A stretch of DNA of 64,000 bases, from positions 33,097,002-33,161,001 of the forward strand of contig JBAIZL010000007.1 of NCBI GenBank assembly GCA_036971475.1, written 5' to 3'. The translations under genes and the position numbers were made by a program. Position 1 is the first letter of the stretch; each line of letters begins with the position of its first letter. Below, piece by piece: positions 52,261 through 64,000 of the stretch. Under the pieces are notes generated by a model that had not been told where the DNA came from, ran no database searches, and worked only from the letters and a program-made list of their open reading frames with translations. Source of the stretch: Prosapia bicincta. Its lineage: Eukaryota; Arthropoda; Insecta; Hemiptera; Cercopidae.

Positions 52261-54393
52261 AATCCATTTTTTGTAGAAATCGCAAAATCCATGAACTATA
52301 ATTCATGCATTTTTTTTAGAGCAAATATATGACAATTGCCATAGCTCCTATAATACTTATTATAGATCAATTCTACGGGCACAATGCGAATCTATGGTCG
52401 ATTCTGCGTTTATTATGCCTTTTGAATGAGAAATCCATTTTTTGTAGAAATCGCAAAATCCATGAACTATAATTCATGCATTTCTTTTAGAGCAAATATA
52501 TGACAATTGCCATAGCTCCTATAATACTTATTATAAATCAATTCTAAGGGCACAACGCGAATCTATTGTCGATTCTGCGTTTATTATGCCTTTTAAATGA
52601 GAAATCCATTTTTTGTAGAAATCGCAAAATCCATGAACTATAATTCATGCATTTTTTTAGAGCAAATATATGACAATTGCCATAGCTCCTATAATACTTA
52701 TTATAGATCAATTCTAAGGGCACAACGCGAATTTATGGTCGATTCTACGTTTATTATGCCTTTTAAATGAGAAATCCATTTTTTGTAGAAATCGCAAAAT
52801 CCATGAACTATAATTCATGCATTTTTTTAGAGAAAATATATGACAATTGCAATAGCTCCTATAATACTTATTATAGATCAATTCTAAGGGCACAACGCGA
52901 ATCTATGGTCGATTCTGCGTTTATTATGCCTTTTAAATGAGAAATCCATTTTTTGTAGAAATCGCAAAATCCATGAACTATAATTCATGCATTTATTTTA
53001 GAGCAAATATATGACAATTGCCATAGCTCCTATAATACTTATTATAGATCAATTCTAAGGGCACAACGCGAATTTATGGTCGATTCTGCGTTTATTATGC
53101 CTTTTAAATGAGAAATCCATTTTTTGTAGAAATCGTAAAATCCATGAACTATAATTCATGCATTTTTTTTAGAGCAAATATATGACAATTGCGATAGCTC
53201 CTATAATACTTATTATAGATCAATTCTAAGAGCACAAGGCGAATCTATGGTCGATTCTGCGTTTATTATGCCTTTTAAATGAGAAATCCATTTTTTGTAG
53301 AAATCGCAAAATCACTGAACTATAATTCATGCATTTTTTTTAGAGCAAATATATGACAATTGCCATAGCTCCTATAATACTTATTATAGATCAATTCTAA
53401 TGGCAGAATGCGATTCTATGGTCGATTCTGCGTTTATAATGCCTTTTAAATGAGAAATCCATTTTTTGTAGAAATCGCAAAATCCATGAACTATAATTCA
53501 TGCATTTTTTTTAGAGCAAATATATGTCAATTGCCATAGCTCCTATAATACTTATTATAGATCAATTCTAAGTGCACAATGCGAATCTATGGTCGATTCT
53601 GCGTTTATTATGCCTTTTAAATGAGAAATCCATTTTTTGTAGAAATCGCAAAATCCATGAACTATAATTCATGCATTTATTTTAGAGCAAATATATGACA
53701 ATTGCCATAGCTCCTATAATACTTATTATAGATCAATTCTAAGGGCACAACGCGAATTTATGGTCGATTCTACGTTTATTATGCCTTTTAAATGAGAAAT
53801 CCATTTTTTGTAGAAATCGCAAAATCCATGAACTATAATTCATGCATTTTTTTTAGAGCAAATATATGACAATTGCGATAGCTCCTATAATACTTATTAT
53901 AGATCAATTCTAAGAGCACAATGCGAATCTATGGTCGATTCTGCGTTTATTATGCCTTTTAAATGAGAAATCCATTTTTTGTAGAAATCGCAAAATCCAT
54001 GAACTATAATTCATGCATTTTTTTAGAGAAAATATATGACAATTGTCATAGCTCCTATAATACTTATTATAGATCAATTCTAAGGGCACAACGCGAATCT
54101 ATGGTCGATTCTGCGTTTATTATGCCTTTTAAATGAGAAATCCATTTTTTGTAGAAATCGCAAAATCCATGAACTATAATTCATGCATTTTTTTTAGAGC
54201 AACTATATGACAATTGCAATAGCTCCTATAATACTTATTATAGATCAATTCTAAGGGCACAACGCGAATCTATGGTCGATTCTGCGTTTATTATGCCTTT
54301 TAAATGAGAAATCCATTTTTTGTAGAAATCGTAAAATCCATGAACTATAATTCATGCATTTTTTTTAGAGCAAATATATGACAATTGCGATAG
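52261..54393. repeat. Second 4,265-bp-offset copy, then the four-monomer cassette
   Basis: Up to about 53,520 this matches 47,990-49,260 (AATTCTACGGGC, TTGAATGAG, ATCACTGAAC, TAATGGCAGAATGCG). After 53,520 it departs: a TTTATTTTAGAG monomer with AATTTATGG...TCTACG leads into GCGAT (53,876), AGAGAAAAT...GTCAT (54,045) and AGAGCAACT...GCAAT (54,213), the recurrent cassette, though without the seven-T run. Confidence 0.82.
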
Positions 54394-57300
54394 CTCCAAT
54401 AATACTTATTATAGATCAATTCTAAGAGCACAATGCGAATCTATGGTCGATTCCGCGTTTATTATGCCTTTTAAATGAGAAATCCATTTTTTGTAGAAAT
54501 CGCAAAATCCATGAACTATAATTCATGCATTTTTTTAGAGAAAATATATGACAATTGCCATAGCTCCTATAATACTTATTATAGATCAATTCTAAGAGCA
54601 CAATGCGAATCTATGGTCGATTCTGCGTTTATTATGCCTTTTAAATGAGAAATCCATTTTTTGTAGAAATCGCAAAATCCATGAACTATAATTCATGCAT
54701 TTTTTTAGAGAAAATATATGACAATTGTCATAGCTCCTATAATACTTATTATAGATCAATTCTAAGGGCACAACGCGAATCTATGGTCGATTCTGCGTTT
54801 ATTATGCCTTTTAAATGAGAAATCCATTTTTTGTAGAAATCGCAAAATCCATGAACTATAATTCATGCATTTTTTTTAGAGCAACTATATGACAATTGCA
54901 ATAGCTCCTATTTTACTTATTATAGATCAATTCTAAGGGCACAACGCGAATCTATGGTCGATTCTGCGTTTATTATGCCTTTTAAATGAGAAATCCATTT
55001 TTTGTAGAAATCGCAAAATCCATGAACAATAATTCATGCATTTATTTTAGAGCAAATATATGACAATTGCCATAGCTCCTATAATACTTATTATGGATCA
55101 ATTCTAAGGGCACAACGCGAATTTATGGTCGATTCTGCGTTTATTATGCCTTTTAAATGAGAAATCCATTTTTTGTAGAAATCGTAAAATCCATGAACTA
55201 TAATTCATGCATTTTTTTAGAGAAAATATATGACAATTGCCATAGCTCCTATAATACTTATTATAGATCAATTCTAAGAGCACAATGCGAATCTATGGTC
55301 GATTCTGCGTTTATTATGCCTTTTAAATGAGAAATCCATTTTTTGTAGAAATCGCAAAATCCATGAACTATAATTCATGCATTTTTTTAGAGAAAATATA
55401 TGACAATTGTCATAGCTCCTATAATACTTATTATAGATCAATTCTAAGGGCACAACGCGAATCTATGGTCGATTCTGCGTTTATTATGCCTTTTAAATGA
55501 GAAATCCATTTTTTGTAGAAATCGCAAAATCCATGAACTATAATTCATGCATTTTTTTTAGAGCAACTATATGACAATTGCAATAGCTCCTATAATACTT
55601 ATTATAGATCAATTCTAAGGGCACAACGCGAATCTATGGTCGATTCTGCGTTTATTATGCCTTTTAAATGAGAAATCCATTTTTTGTAGAAATCGCAAAA
55701 TCCATGAACTATAATTCATGCATTTATTTTAGAGCAAATATATGACAATTGCCATAGCTCGTATAATACTTATTATAGATCAATTCTAAGGGCACAACGC
55801 GAATTTATGGTCGATTCTGCGTTTATTATGCCTTTTAAATGAGAAATCCATTTTTTGTAGAAGTCGTAAAATCCATGAACTATAATTCATGCATTTTTTT
55901 TAGAGCAAATATATGACAATTGCGATAGCTCCAATAATACTTATTATAGATCAATTCTAAGAGCACAATGCGAATCTATGGTCGATTCTGCGTTTATTAT
56001 GCCTTTTAAATGAGAAATCCATTTTTTGTAGAAATCGCAAAATCCATGAACTATAATTCATGCATTTTTTTAGAGAAAATATATGACAATTGCCATAGCT
56101 CCTATAATCCTTATTATAGATCAATTCTAAGAGCACAATGCGAATCTATGGTCGATTCTGCGTTTATTATGCCTTTTAAATGAGAAATCCATTTTTTGTA
56201 GAAATCGCAAAATCCATGAACTATAATTCATGCATTTTTTTAGAGAAAATATATGACAATTGCCATAGCTCCTATAATACTTATTATAGATCAATTCTAA
56301 GAGCACAATGCGAATCTATGGTCGATTCTGCGTTTATTATGCCTTTTAAATGAGAAATCCATTTTTTGTAGAAATCGCAAAATCCATGAACTATAATTCA
56401 TGCATTTTTTTAGAGAAAATATATGACAATTGTCATAGCTCCTATAATACTTATTATAGATCAATTCTAAGGGCACAACGCGAATCTATGGTCGATTCTG
56501 CGTTTATTATGCCTTTTAAATGAGAAATCCATTTTTTGTAGAAATCGCAAAATCCATGAACTATAATTCATGCATTTTTTTTAGAGCAACTATATGACAA
56601 TTGCAATAGCTCCTATAATACTTATTATAGATCAATTCTAAGGGCACAACGCGAATCTATGGTCGATTCTGCGTTTATTATGCCTTTTAAATGAGAAATC
56701 CATTTTTTGTAGAAATCACAAAATCCATGAACTATAATTCATGCATTTATTTTAGAGCAAATATATGACAATTGCCATAGCTCCTATAATACTTATTATA
56801 GATCAATTTTAAGGGCAAAACGCGAATTTATGGTCGATTCTGCGTTTATTATGCCTTTTAAATGAGAAATCCATTTTTTGTAGAAATCGTAAAATCCATG
56901 AACTATAATTCATGCATTTTTTTTAGAGCAAATATATGACAATTGCGATAGCTCCAATAATACTTATTATAGATCAATTCTAAGAGCACAATGCGAATCT
57001 ATGGTCGATTCTGCGTTTATTATGCCTTTTAAATGAGAAATCCATTTTTTGTAGAAATCGCAAAATCCATGAACTATAATTCATGCATTTTTTTAGAGAA
57101 AATATATGACAATTGCCATAGCTCCTATAATACTTATTATAGATCAATTCTAAGAGCACAATGCCAATCTATTGTCGATTCTGCGTTTATTATGCCTTTT
57201 AAATGAGAAATCCATTTTTTGTAGAAATCGCAAAATCCATGAACTATAATTCATGCATTTTTTTAGAGAAAATATATGACAATTGCCATAGCTCCTATAA

Positions 57301-57400
57301 TACTTATTATAGATCAATTCTAAGATCACAATGCGAATCTATGGTCGATTCTGCGTTTATTACTCCTTTTAAATGAGAAATCCATTTTTTGTAGAATTCG
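54394..57400. repeat. 9-mer and 6-mer HOR steps
   Basis: The rare CTCCAATAATAC marks monomers at 54394, 55929 and 56952, steps of 1,535 bp (9 monomers) and 1,023 bp (6 monomers). Each is preceded by ATCGTAAAAT (AGTCGTAAAAT at 55862) and carries GCGAT. A TTTTACTTATTATAG at 54,911 and an AATCACAAAATCC at 56,717 are private changes. The last monomers lead into a TTATTACTCC monomer at about 57,358. Confidence 0.82.
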
Positions 57401-60400
57401 CAAAATCATGAACTATAATTCATGCATTTTTTTTAGAGCAAATATATGACAATTGCCATAGCTCCTATAATACTTATTATAGATCAATTCTAAGGGCACA
57501 ATGCGATTCTATGGTCGATTCTGCGTTTATAATGCCTTTTAAATGAGAAATCCATTTTTTGTAGAAATCGCAAAATCCATGAACTATAATTCATGCATTT
57601 TTTTTAGAGCAAATATATGACAATTGCCATAGCTCCTATAATACTTATTATAGATCAATTCTAAGTGCACAATGCGAATCTATGGTCGATTCTGCGTTTA
57701 TTATGCCTTTTAAATGAGAAATCCATTTTTTGTAGAAATCGCAAAATCCATGAACTATAATTCATGCATTTATTTTAGAGCAACCATATGACAATTGCAA
57801 TAGCTCCTATAATACTTATTATAGATCAATTCTAAGGGCACAACGCGAATCTATGGTCGATTCTGCGTTTATTATGCCTTTTAAATGAGAAATCCATTTT
57901 TTGTAGAAATCGCAAAATCCATGAAATATAATTCATGCATTTTTTTTAGAGCAAATATATGACAATTGCGATAGCTCCTATAATACTTATTATAGATCAA
58001 TTCTAAGAGCACAATGCGAATCTATGGCCGATTCTGCGTTTATTATGCCTTTTAAATGAGAAATCCATTTTTTGTAGAAATCGCAAAATCCATGAACTAT
58101 AATTCATGCATTTTTTCTAGAGCAAATATAAGATAATTGCCATAGCTCCTATAATACTTATTATACATCAATTCTAAGGGCACAACGCGAATCTATGGTC
58201 GATTCTACGATTATTATGCCTTTTAAATGAGAAATCCATTTTTTGCAGAAATCGCAAAATGAATGAACTATAATTCATGCATTTTTTTAGAGAAAATATA
58301 TGACAATTGCCATAGCTCCTATAATACTTATTATAGATCAATTCTAAGAGCACAATGCGAATCTATGGTCGATTCTGCGTTTATTATGCCTTTTAAATGA
58401 GAAATCCATTTTTTGTAGAAATCGCAAAATCCATGAACTATAATTCATGCATTTTTTTAGAGAAAATATATGACAATTGCCATAGCTCCTATAATACTTA
58501 TTATAGATCAATTCTAAGAGCACAATGCGAATCTATGGTCGATTCTGCGTTTATTATGCCTTTTAAATGAGAAATCCATTTTTTGTAGAAATCGCAAAAT
58601 CCATGAACTATAATTCATGCATTTATTTTAGAGCAAATATATGACAATTGCCATAGCTCCTATAATACTTATTATAGATCAATTCTAAGGGCACAACGCG
58701 AATTTATGGTCGATTCTACGTTTATTATGCCTTTTAAATGAGAAATCCATTTTTTGTAGAAATCGCAAAATCCATGAACTATAATTCATGCATTTTTTTT
58801 AGAGCAAATATATGACAATTGCCATAGCTCCTATAATACTTATTATAGATCAATTCTAAGAGCACAATGCCAATCTATTGTCGATTCTGCGTTTATTATG
58901 CCTTTTAAATGAGAAATCCATTTTTTGTAGAAATCGCAAAATCCATGAACTATAATTCATGCATTTTTTTAGAGAAAATATATGACAATTGCCATAGCTC
59001 CTATAATACTTATTATAGATCAATTCTAAGAGCACAATGCGAATCTATGTTCGATTCTGCGTTTATTACGCCTTTTAAATGAGAAATCCATTTTTTGTAG
59101 AAATCGCAAAATCCATGAACTATAATTCATGCATTTTTTTTAGAGCAAATATATGACAATTGCCATAGCTCCTATAATACTTATTATAGATCAATTCTAA
59201 GAGCACAATGCGAATCTATGGTCGATTCTGCGTTTATTATGCCTTTTAAATGAGAAATCCAATTTTTTGTAGAAATCGCAAAATCCATGAACTATAATTC
59301 ATGCATTTTTTTAGAGAAAATATATGACAATTGCCATAGCTCCTATAATACTTATTATAGATCAATTCTAAGAGCACAATGCGAATCTATGGTCGATTCT
59401 GCGTTTATTATGCCTTTTAAATGAGAAATCCATTTTTTGTAGAAATCGCAAAATCCATGAACTATAATTCATGCATTTATTTTAGAGCAAATATATGACA
59501 AATGCCATAGCTCCTATAATACTTATTATAGATCAATTCTAAGTGCACAATGCGAATCTATGGTCGATTCTGCGTTTATTATGCCTTTTAAATGAGAAAT
59601 CCATTTTTTGTAGAAATCGCAAAATCCATGAACTATAATTCATGCATTTTTTTTAGAGCAAATATATGACAATTGTCATAGCTCCTATAATACTTATTAT
59701 AGATCAATTCTAAGAGCACAATGCGAATCTATCGTCGATTCTGCGTTTATTATCCCTTTTAAATGAGAAATCCATTTTTTGTAGAAATCGCAAAATCCAT
59801 GAACTATAATTCATGCATTTTTTTTAGAGCAAATATATGACAATCGCTATAGCTCCTATAATACTTATTATAGATCAATTCTAAGGGCACAATGCGAATC
59901 TATGGTCGATTCTGCGTTTATTATGCCTTTTAAATGAGAAATCCATTTTTTGTAGAAATCGCAAAATCCATGAACTATAATTCATGCATTTCGTTTAGAG
60001 CAAATATATGACAATTGCCATAGCTCCTATAATACTTATTATAGATCAATTCTAAGGGCACAACGCGAATCTATTGTCGATTCTGCGTTTATTATGCCTT
60101 TTAAATGAGAAATCCATTTTTGTAGAAATCGCAAAATCCATGAACTATAATTCATGCATTTTTTTAGAGCAAATATATGACAATTGCCATAGCTCCTATA
60201 ATACTTATTATAGATCAATTCTAAGGGCACAACGCGAATTTATGGTCGATTCTACGTTTATTATGCCTTTTAAATGAGAAATCCATTTTTTGTAGAAATC
60301 GCAAAATCCATGAACTATAATTCATGCATTTTTTTAGAGAAAATATATGACAATTGCCATAGCTCCTATAATACTTATTATAGATCAATTCTAAGAGCAC

Positions 60401-60471
60401 AATGCGAATCTATGGTCGATTCTGCGTTTATTACTCCTTTTAAATGAGAAATCCATTTTTTGTAGAAATCG
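57401..60471. repeat. 18-mer duplication, copy 1 (3,071 bp)
   Basis: CAAAATCATGAAC (one-base loss) at 57401 recurs at 60472, GCAAAATGAATGAAC at 58255 recurs at 61326, and TTATTACGCC at 59065 recurs at 62136, all 3,071 bp apart. CTATGGCCG and TTTTTTCTAGAG are also shared. The two longest open frames of the window (60039-60277) fall in this unit and are explained by a five-T run at 60117 and by TTG or GTG start codons; they are not genes. Confidence 0.87.
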
Positions 60472-62400
60472 CAAAATCATGAACTATAATTCATGCATTT
60501 TTTTTAGAGCAAATATATGACAATTGCCATAGCTCCTATAATACTTATTATAGATCAATTCTAAGGGCACAATGCGATTCTATGGTCGATTCTGTGTTTA
60601 TAATGCCTTTTAAATGAGAAATCCATTTTTTGTAGAAATCGCAAAATCCATGAACTATAATTCATGCATTTTTTTTAGAGCAAATATATGACAATTGCCT
60701 TAGCTCCTATAATACTTATTATAGATCAATTCTAAGTGCACAATGCGAATCTATGGTCGATTCTGCGTTTATTATGCCTTTTAAATGAGAAATCCATTTT
60801 TTGTAGAAATCGCAAAATCCATGAACTATAATTCATGCATTTATTTTAGAGCAACCATATGACAATTGCAATAGCTCCTATAATACTTATTATAGATCAA
60901 TTCTAAGGGCACAACGCGAATCTATGGTCGATTCTGCGTTTATTATGCCTTTTAAATGAGAAATCCATTTTTTGTAGAAATCGCAAAATCCATGAACTAT
61001 AATTCATGCATTTTTTTTAGAGCAAATATATGACAATTGCGATAGCTCCTATAATACTTATTATAGATCAATTCTAAGAGCACAATGCGAATCTATGGCC
61101 GATTCTGCGTTTATTATGCCTTTTAAATGAGAAATCCATTTTTTGTAGAAATCGAAAAATCCATGAACTATAATTCATGCATTTTTTCTAGAGCAAATAT
61201 ATGATAATTGCCATAGCTCCTATAATACTTATTATACATCAATTCTAAGGGCACAACGCGAATCTATGGTCGATTCTGCGATTATTATGCCTTTTAAATG
61301 AGAAATCCATTTTTTGCAGAAATCGCAAAATGAATGAACTATAATTCATGCATTTTTTTAGAGAAAATATATGACAATTGCCATAGCTCCTATAATACTT
61401 ATTATAGATCAATTCTAAGAGCACAATGCGAATCTATGGTCGATTCTGCGTTTATTATGCCTTTTAAATGAGAAATCCATTTTTTGTAGAAATCGCAAAA
61501 TCCATGAACTATAATTCATGCATTTTTTTAGAGAAAATATATGACAATTGCCATAGCTCCTATAATACTTATTATAGATCAATTCTAAGAGCACAATGCG
61601 AATCTATGGTCGATTCTGCGTTTATTATGCCTTTTAAATGAGAAATCCATTTTTTGTAGAAATCGCAAAATCCATGAACTATAATTCATGCATTTATTTT
61701 AGAGCAAATATATGACAATTGCCATAGCTCCTATAATACTTATTATAGATCAATTCTAAGGGCACAACGCGAATTTATGGTCGATTCTACGTTTATTATG
61801 CCTTTTAAATGAGAAATCCATTTTTTGTAGAAATCGCAAAATCCATGAACTATAATTCATGCATTTTTTTTAGAGAAAATATATGACAATTGCCATAGCT
61901 CCTATAATACTTATTATAGATCAATTCTAAGAGCACAATGCCAATCTATTGTCGATTCTGCGTTTATTATGCCTTTTAAATGAGAAATCCATTTTTTGTA
62001 GAAATCGCAAAATCCATGAACTATAATTCATGCATATCTTTAGAGAAAATATATGACAATTGCCATAGCTCCTATAATACTTATTATAGATCAATTCTAA
62101 GAGCACAATGCGAATCTATGGTCGATTCTGCGTTTATTACGCCTTTTAAATGAGAAATCCATTTTTTGTAGAAATCGCAAAATCCATGAACTATAATTCA
62201 TGCATTTTTTTTAGAGCAAATATATGACAATTGCCATAGCTCCTATAATACTTATTATAGATCAATTCTAAGAGCACAATGCGAATCTATGGTCGATTCT
62301 GCGTTTATTATGCCTTTTAAATGAGAAATCCATTTTTTGTAGAAATCGCAAAATCCATGAACTATAATTCATGCATTTATTTTAGAGCAAATATATGACA
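60472..62400. repeat. 18-mer duplication, copy 2, one monomer short
   Basis: This copy follows copy 1 at 3,071 bp until TTATTACGCC at 62136. From GACAAATGCC (59498 and 62398) onward the offset is 2,900 bp, so one monomer has been lost. The missing one corresponds to about 59,222-59,400 in copy 1, which carries ATCCAATTTTTTG and AGAGAAAAT. Small private differences include ATCGAAAAATCC at 61153 and TGCATATCTTTAGAG at 62032. Confidence 0.86.
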
Positions 62401-63425
62401 AATGCCATAGCTCCTATAATACTTATTATAGATCAATTCTAAGTGCACAATGCGAATCTATGGTCGATTCTGCGTTTATTATGCCTTTTAAATGAGAAAT
62501 CCATTTTTTGTAGAAATCGCAAAATCCATGAACTATAATTCATGCATTTTTTTTAGAGCAAATATATGACAATTGTCATAGCTCCTATAATACTTATTAT
62601 AGATCAATTCTAAGAGCACAATGCGAATCTATCGTCGATTCTGCGTTTATTATCCCTTTTAAATGAGAAATCCATTTTTTGTAGAAATCGCAAAATCCAT
62701 GAACTATAATTCATGCATTTTTTTTAGAGCAAATATATGACAATCGCTATAGCTCCTATAATACTTATTATAGATCAATTCTAAGGGCACAATGCGAATC
62801 TATGGTCGATTCTGCGTTTATTATGCCTTTTAAATGAGAAATCCATTTTTTGTAGAAATCGCAAAATCCATGAACTATAATTCATGCATTTCGTTTAGAG
62901 CAAATATATGACAATTGCCATAGCTCCTATAATACTTATTATAGATCAATTCTAAGGGCACAACGCGAATTTATGGTCGATTCTACGTTTATTATGCCTT
63001 TTAAATGAGAAATCCATTTTTTGTAGAAATCGCAAAATCCATGAACTATAATTCATGCATTTTTTTTAGAGCAAATATATGACAATTGCGATAGCTCCTA
63101 TAATACTTATTATAGATCAATTCTAAGAGCACAATGCGAATCTATGGTCGATTCTGCGTTTATTATGCCTTTTAAATGAGAAATCCATTTTTTGTAGAAA
63201 TCGCAAAATCCATGAACTATAATTCATGCATTTTTTTAGAGAAAATATATGACAATTGTCATAGCTCCTATAATGCTTATTATAGATCAATTCTAAGGGC
63301 ACAACGCGAATCTATGGTCGATTCTGCGTTTATTATGCCTTTTAAATGAGAAATCCATTTTTTGTAGAAATCGCAAAATCCATGAACTATAATTCATGCA
63401 TTTATTTTAGAGCAAATATATGACA
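62401..63425. repeat. 6-mer tandem duplication, copy 1 (1,025 bp)
   Basis: GACAAATGCC (62398, 63423), AATCTATCGTCG (62627, 63652), TTATTATCCCTTTT and CAATCGCTATAG (62741, 63766) each repeat 1,025 bp apart. The second half adds a CTACG, a GCGAT and an AGAGAAAAT...GTCAT monomer (with TAATGCTTATTATAG at 63272) before the next copy begins. Confidence 0.86.
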
Positions 63426-64000
63426 AATGCCATAGCTCCTATAATACTTATTATAGATCAATTCTAAGTGCACAATGCGAATCTATGGTCGATTCTGCGT
63501 TTATTATGCCTTTTAAATGAGAAATCCATTTTTTGTAGAAATCGCAAAATCCATGAACTATAATTCATGCATTTTTTTTAGAGCAAATATATGACAATTG
63601 TCATAGCTCCTATAATACTTATTATAGATCAATTCTAAGAGCACAATGCGAATCTATCGTCGATTCTGCGTTTATTATCCCTTTTAAATGAGAAATCCAT
63701 TTTTTGTAGAAATCGCAAAATCCATGAACTATAATTCATGCATTTTTTTTAGAGCAAATATATGACAATCGCTATAGCTCCTATAATACTTATTATAGAT
63801 CAATTCTAAGGGCACAATGCGAATCTATGGTCGATTCTGCGTTTATTATGCCTTTTAAATGAGAAATCCATTTTTTGTAGAAATCGCAAAATCCATGAAC
63901 TATAATTCATGCATTTCGTTTAGAGCAAATATATGACAATTGCCATAGCTCCTATAATACTTATTATAGATCAATTCTAAGGGCACAACGCGAATTTATG
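63426..64000. repeat. 6-mer tandem duplication, copy 2, cut by window end
   Basis: The same marker order as 62,401 onward is followed through TTTCGTTTAGAG (63,915, matching 62,890) to CAACGCGAATTTATG at the last base. The unit continues outside the window, so its full length and the number of further copies are unknown. Confidence 0.85.

Larger units (their letters stand above)
1..64000. repeat. 171-bp AT-rich satellite array filling the window
   Basis: The landmark TTCTGCGTTT recurs at 1, 172, 343, 513, 683, 854, 1025 and 1196, steps of 170-171 bp, and the same frame continues to the last base. All monomers run head to tail in one direction; I saw no inverted monomer, unique spacer or inserted element. 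Sequence identity between neighbours is very high, with most differences being single substitutions and T-run length changes. Such arrays are typical of eukaryotic centromeric or pericentromeric heterochromatin, which is the inferred location. The array extends past both window ends. The family is not one I recognise, and no host can be named from it. Confidence 0.98.

Noticed and set aside
60039..60230. Minus-strand open frame of 63 codons
   Set aside because: It begins with GTG, overlaps the plus-strand frame within the same monomer, and depends on the same T-run change. It is a shadow of the repeat.
60074..60277. Plus-strand open frame of 67 codons
   Set aside because: It starts with TTG, consists wholly of satellite sequence, and is open only because this monomer has ATTGTCG in place of ATGGTCG and a five-T run at about 60117. 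The same sequence is closed in nearly all of the other monomers. There is no sign of coding constraint.
1..64000. CRISPR-like array
   Set aside because: The 171-bp units abut directly with no unique spacers between them, and differences are point variants shared among units.
1..64000. CENP-B box
   Set aside because: The closest match, TTCGATTCTGCG in the few monomers with ATGTTCGATTC, lacks the required A and the CGGG of the box. The common form GGTCGATTCTGCG is further away.

Overview
The whole 64,000-base window is one uninterrupted head-to-tail array of an AT-rich satellite with a 171-bp monomer (individual monomers about 168-175 bp, roughly 375 copies, all in the same orientation). Hand counting one monomer gives about 30% G+C. 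I found no gene, RNA gene, transposon, CRISPR array, telomeric repeat or unique spacer. The longest open frames are about 190-200 bp and are chance by-products of the repeat. An array of this kind points to a eukaryotic chromosome, most likely centromeric or pericentromeric heterochromatin. I do not recognise the monomer and cannot name the species. The four CpG sites kept in most monomers argue weakly against a heavily CpG-methylated vertebrate and are compatible with an invertebrate; that is inference.

The array is not monotonous. Monomers fall into recurring subtypes marked by linked variants: the second T-run (T7, T8, TTTATTTT or TTTCTTTT), AGAGAAAAT versus AGAGCAAAT or AGAGCAACT, the bases after ACAATTG (TCAT, CCAT, CGAT or CAAT), TAAGAG, TAAGGG or TAAGTG, and AATGCG versus AACGCG. 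These subtypes come in fixed orders, giving higher-order repeats (HORs) of many sizes. From left to right: 1-5,122 has two related units, 14-mer (2,390 bp) and 16-mer (2,732 bp); about 7,041-17,760 has a regular 16-mer HOR of 2,733 bp with one extra 5-mer; 17,760-33,450 has irregular 7-, 14-, 27-, 13-, 12-, 5- and 17-mer steps built around one four-monomer cassette; 33,451-38,792 has a 22-mer (3,750 bp) duplication with nested 4-mer duplications; 38,793-43,230 has a clean 13-mer (2,219 bp) tandem duplication; 44,101-47,512 has a nearly identical 10-mer (1,706 bp) duplication; 47,513-54,390 has a 25-mer-offset (4,265 bp) duplication with a 4-mer duplication inside; 54,394-57,400 has 9-mer and 6-mer steps; 57,401-64,000 has an 18-mer (3,071 bp) duplication ending in a 6-mer (1,025 bp) tandem duplication.

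Each monomer also carries four short dyad symmetries, one of which is a perfect 16-bp palindrome in one subtype, and two T-runs. Together they suggest a sequence that could form hairpins or offer symmetric protein-binding sites. The likely role is structural (centromere, heterochromatin or a satellite transcript), but the sequence alone does not prove any function. Coordinates of HOR units are marker-to-marker positions; true crossover points lie somewhere within the adjoining near-identical monomer.
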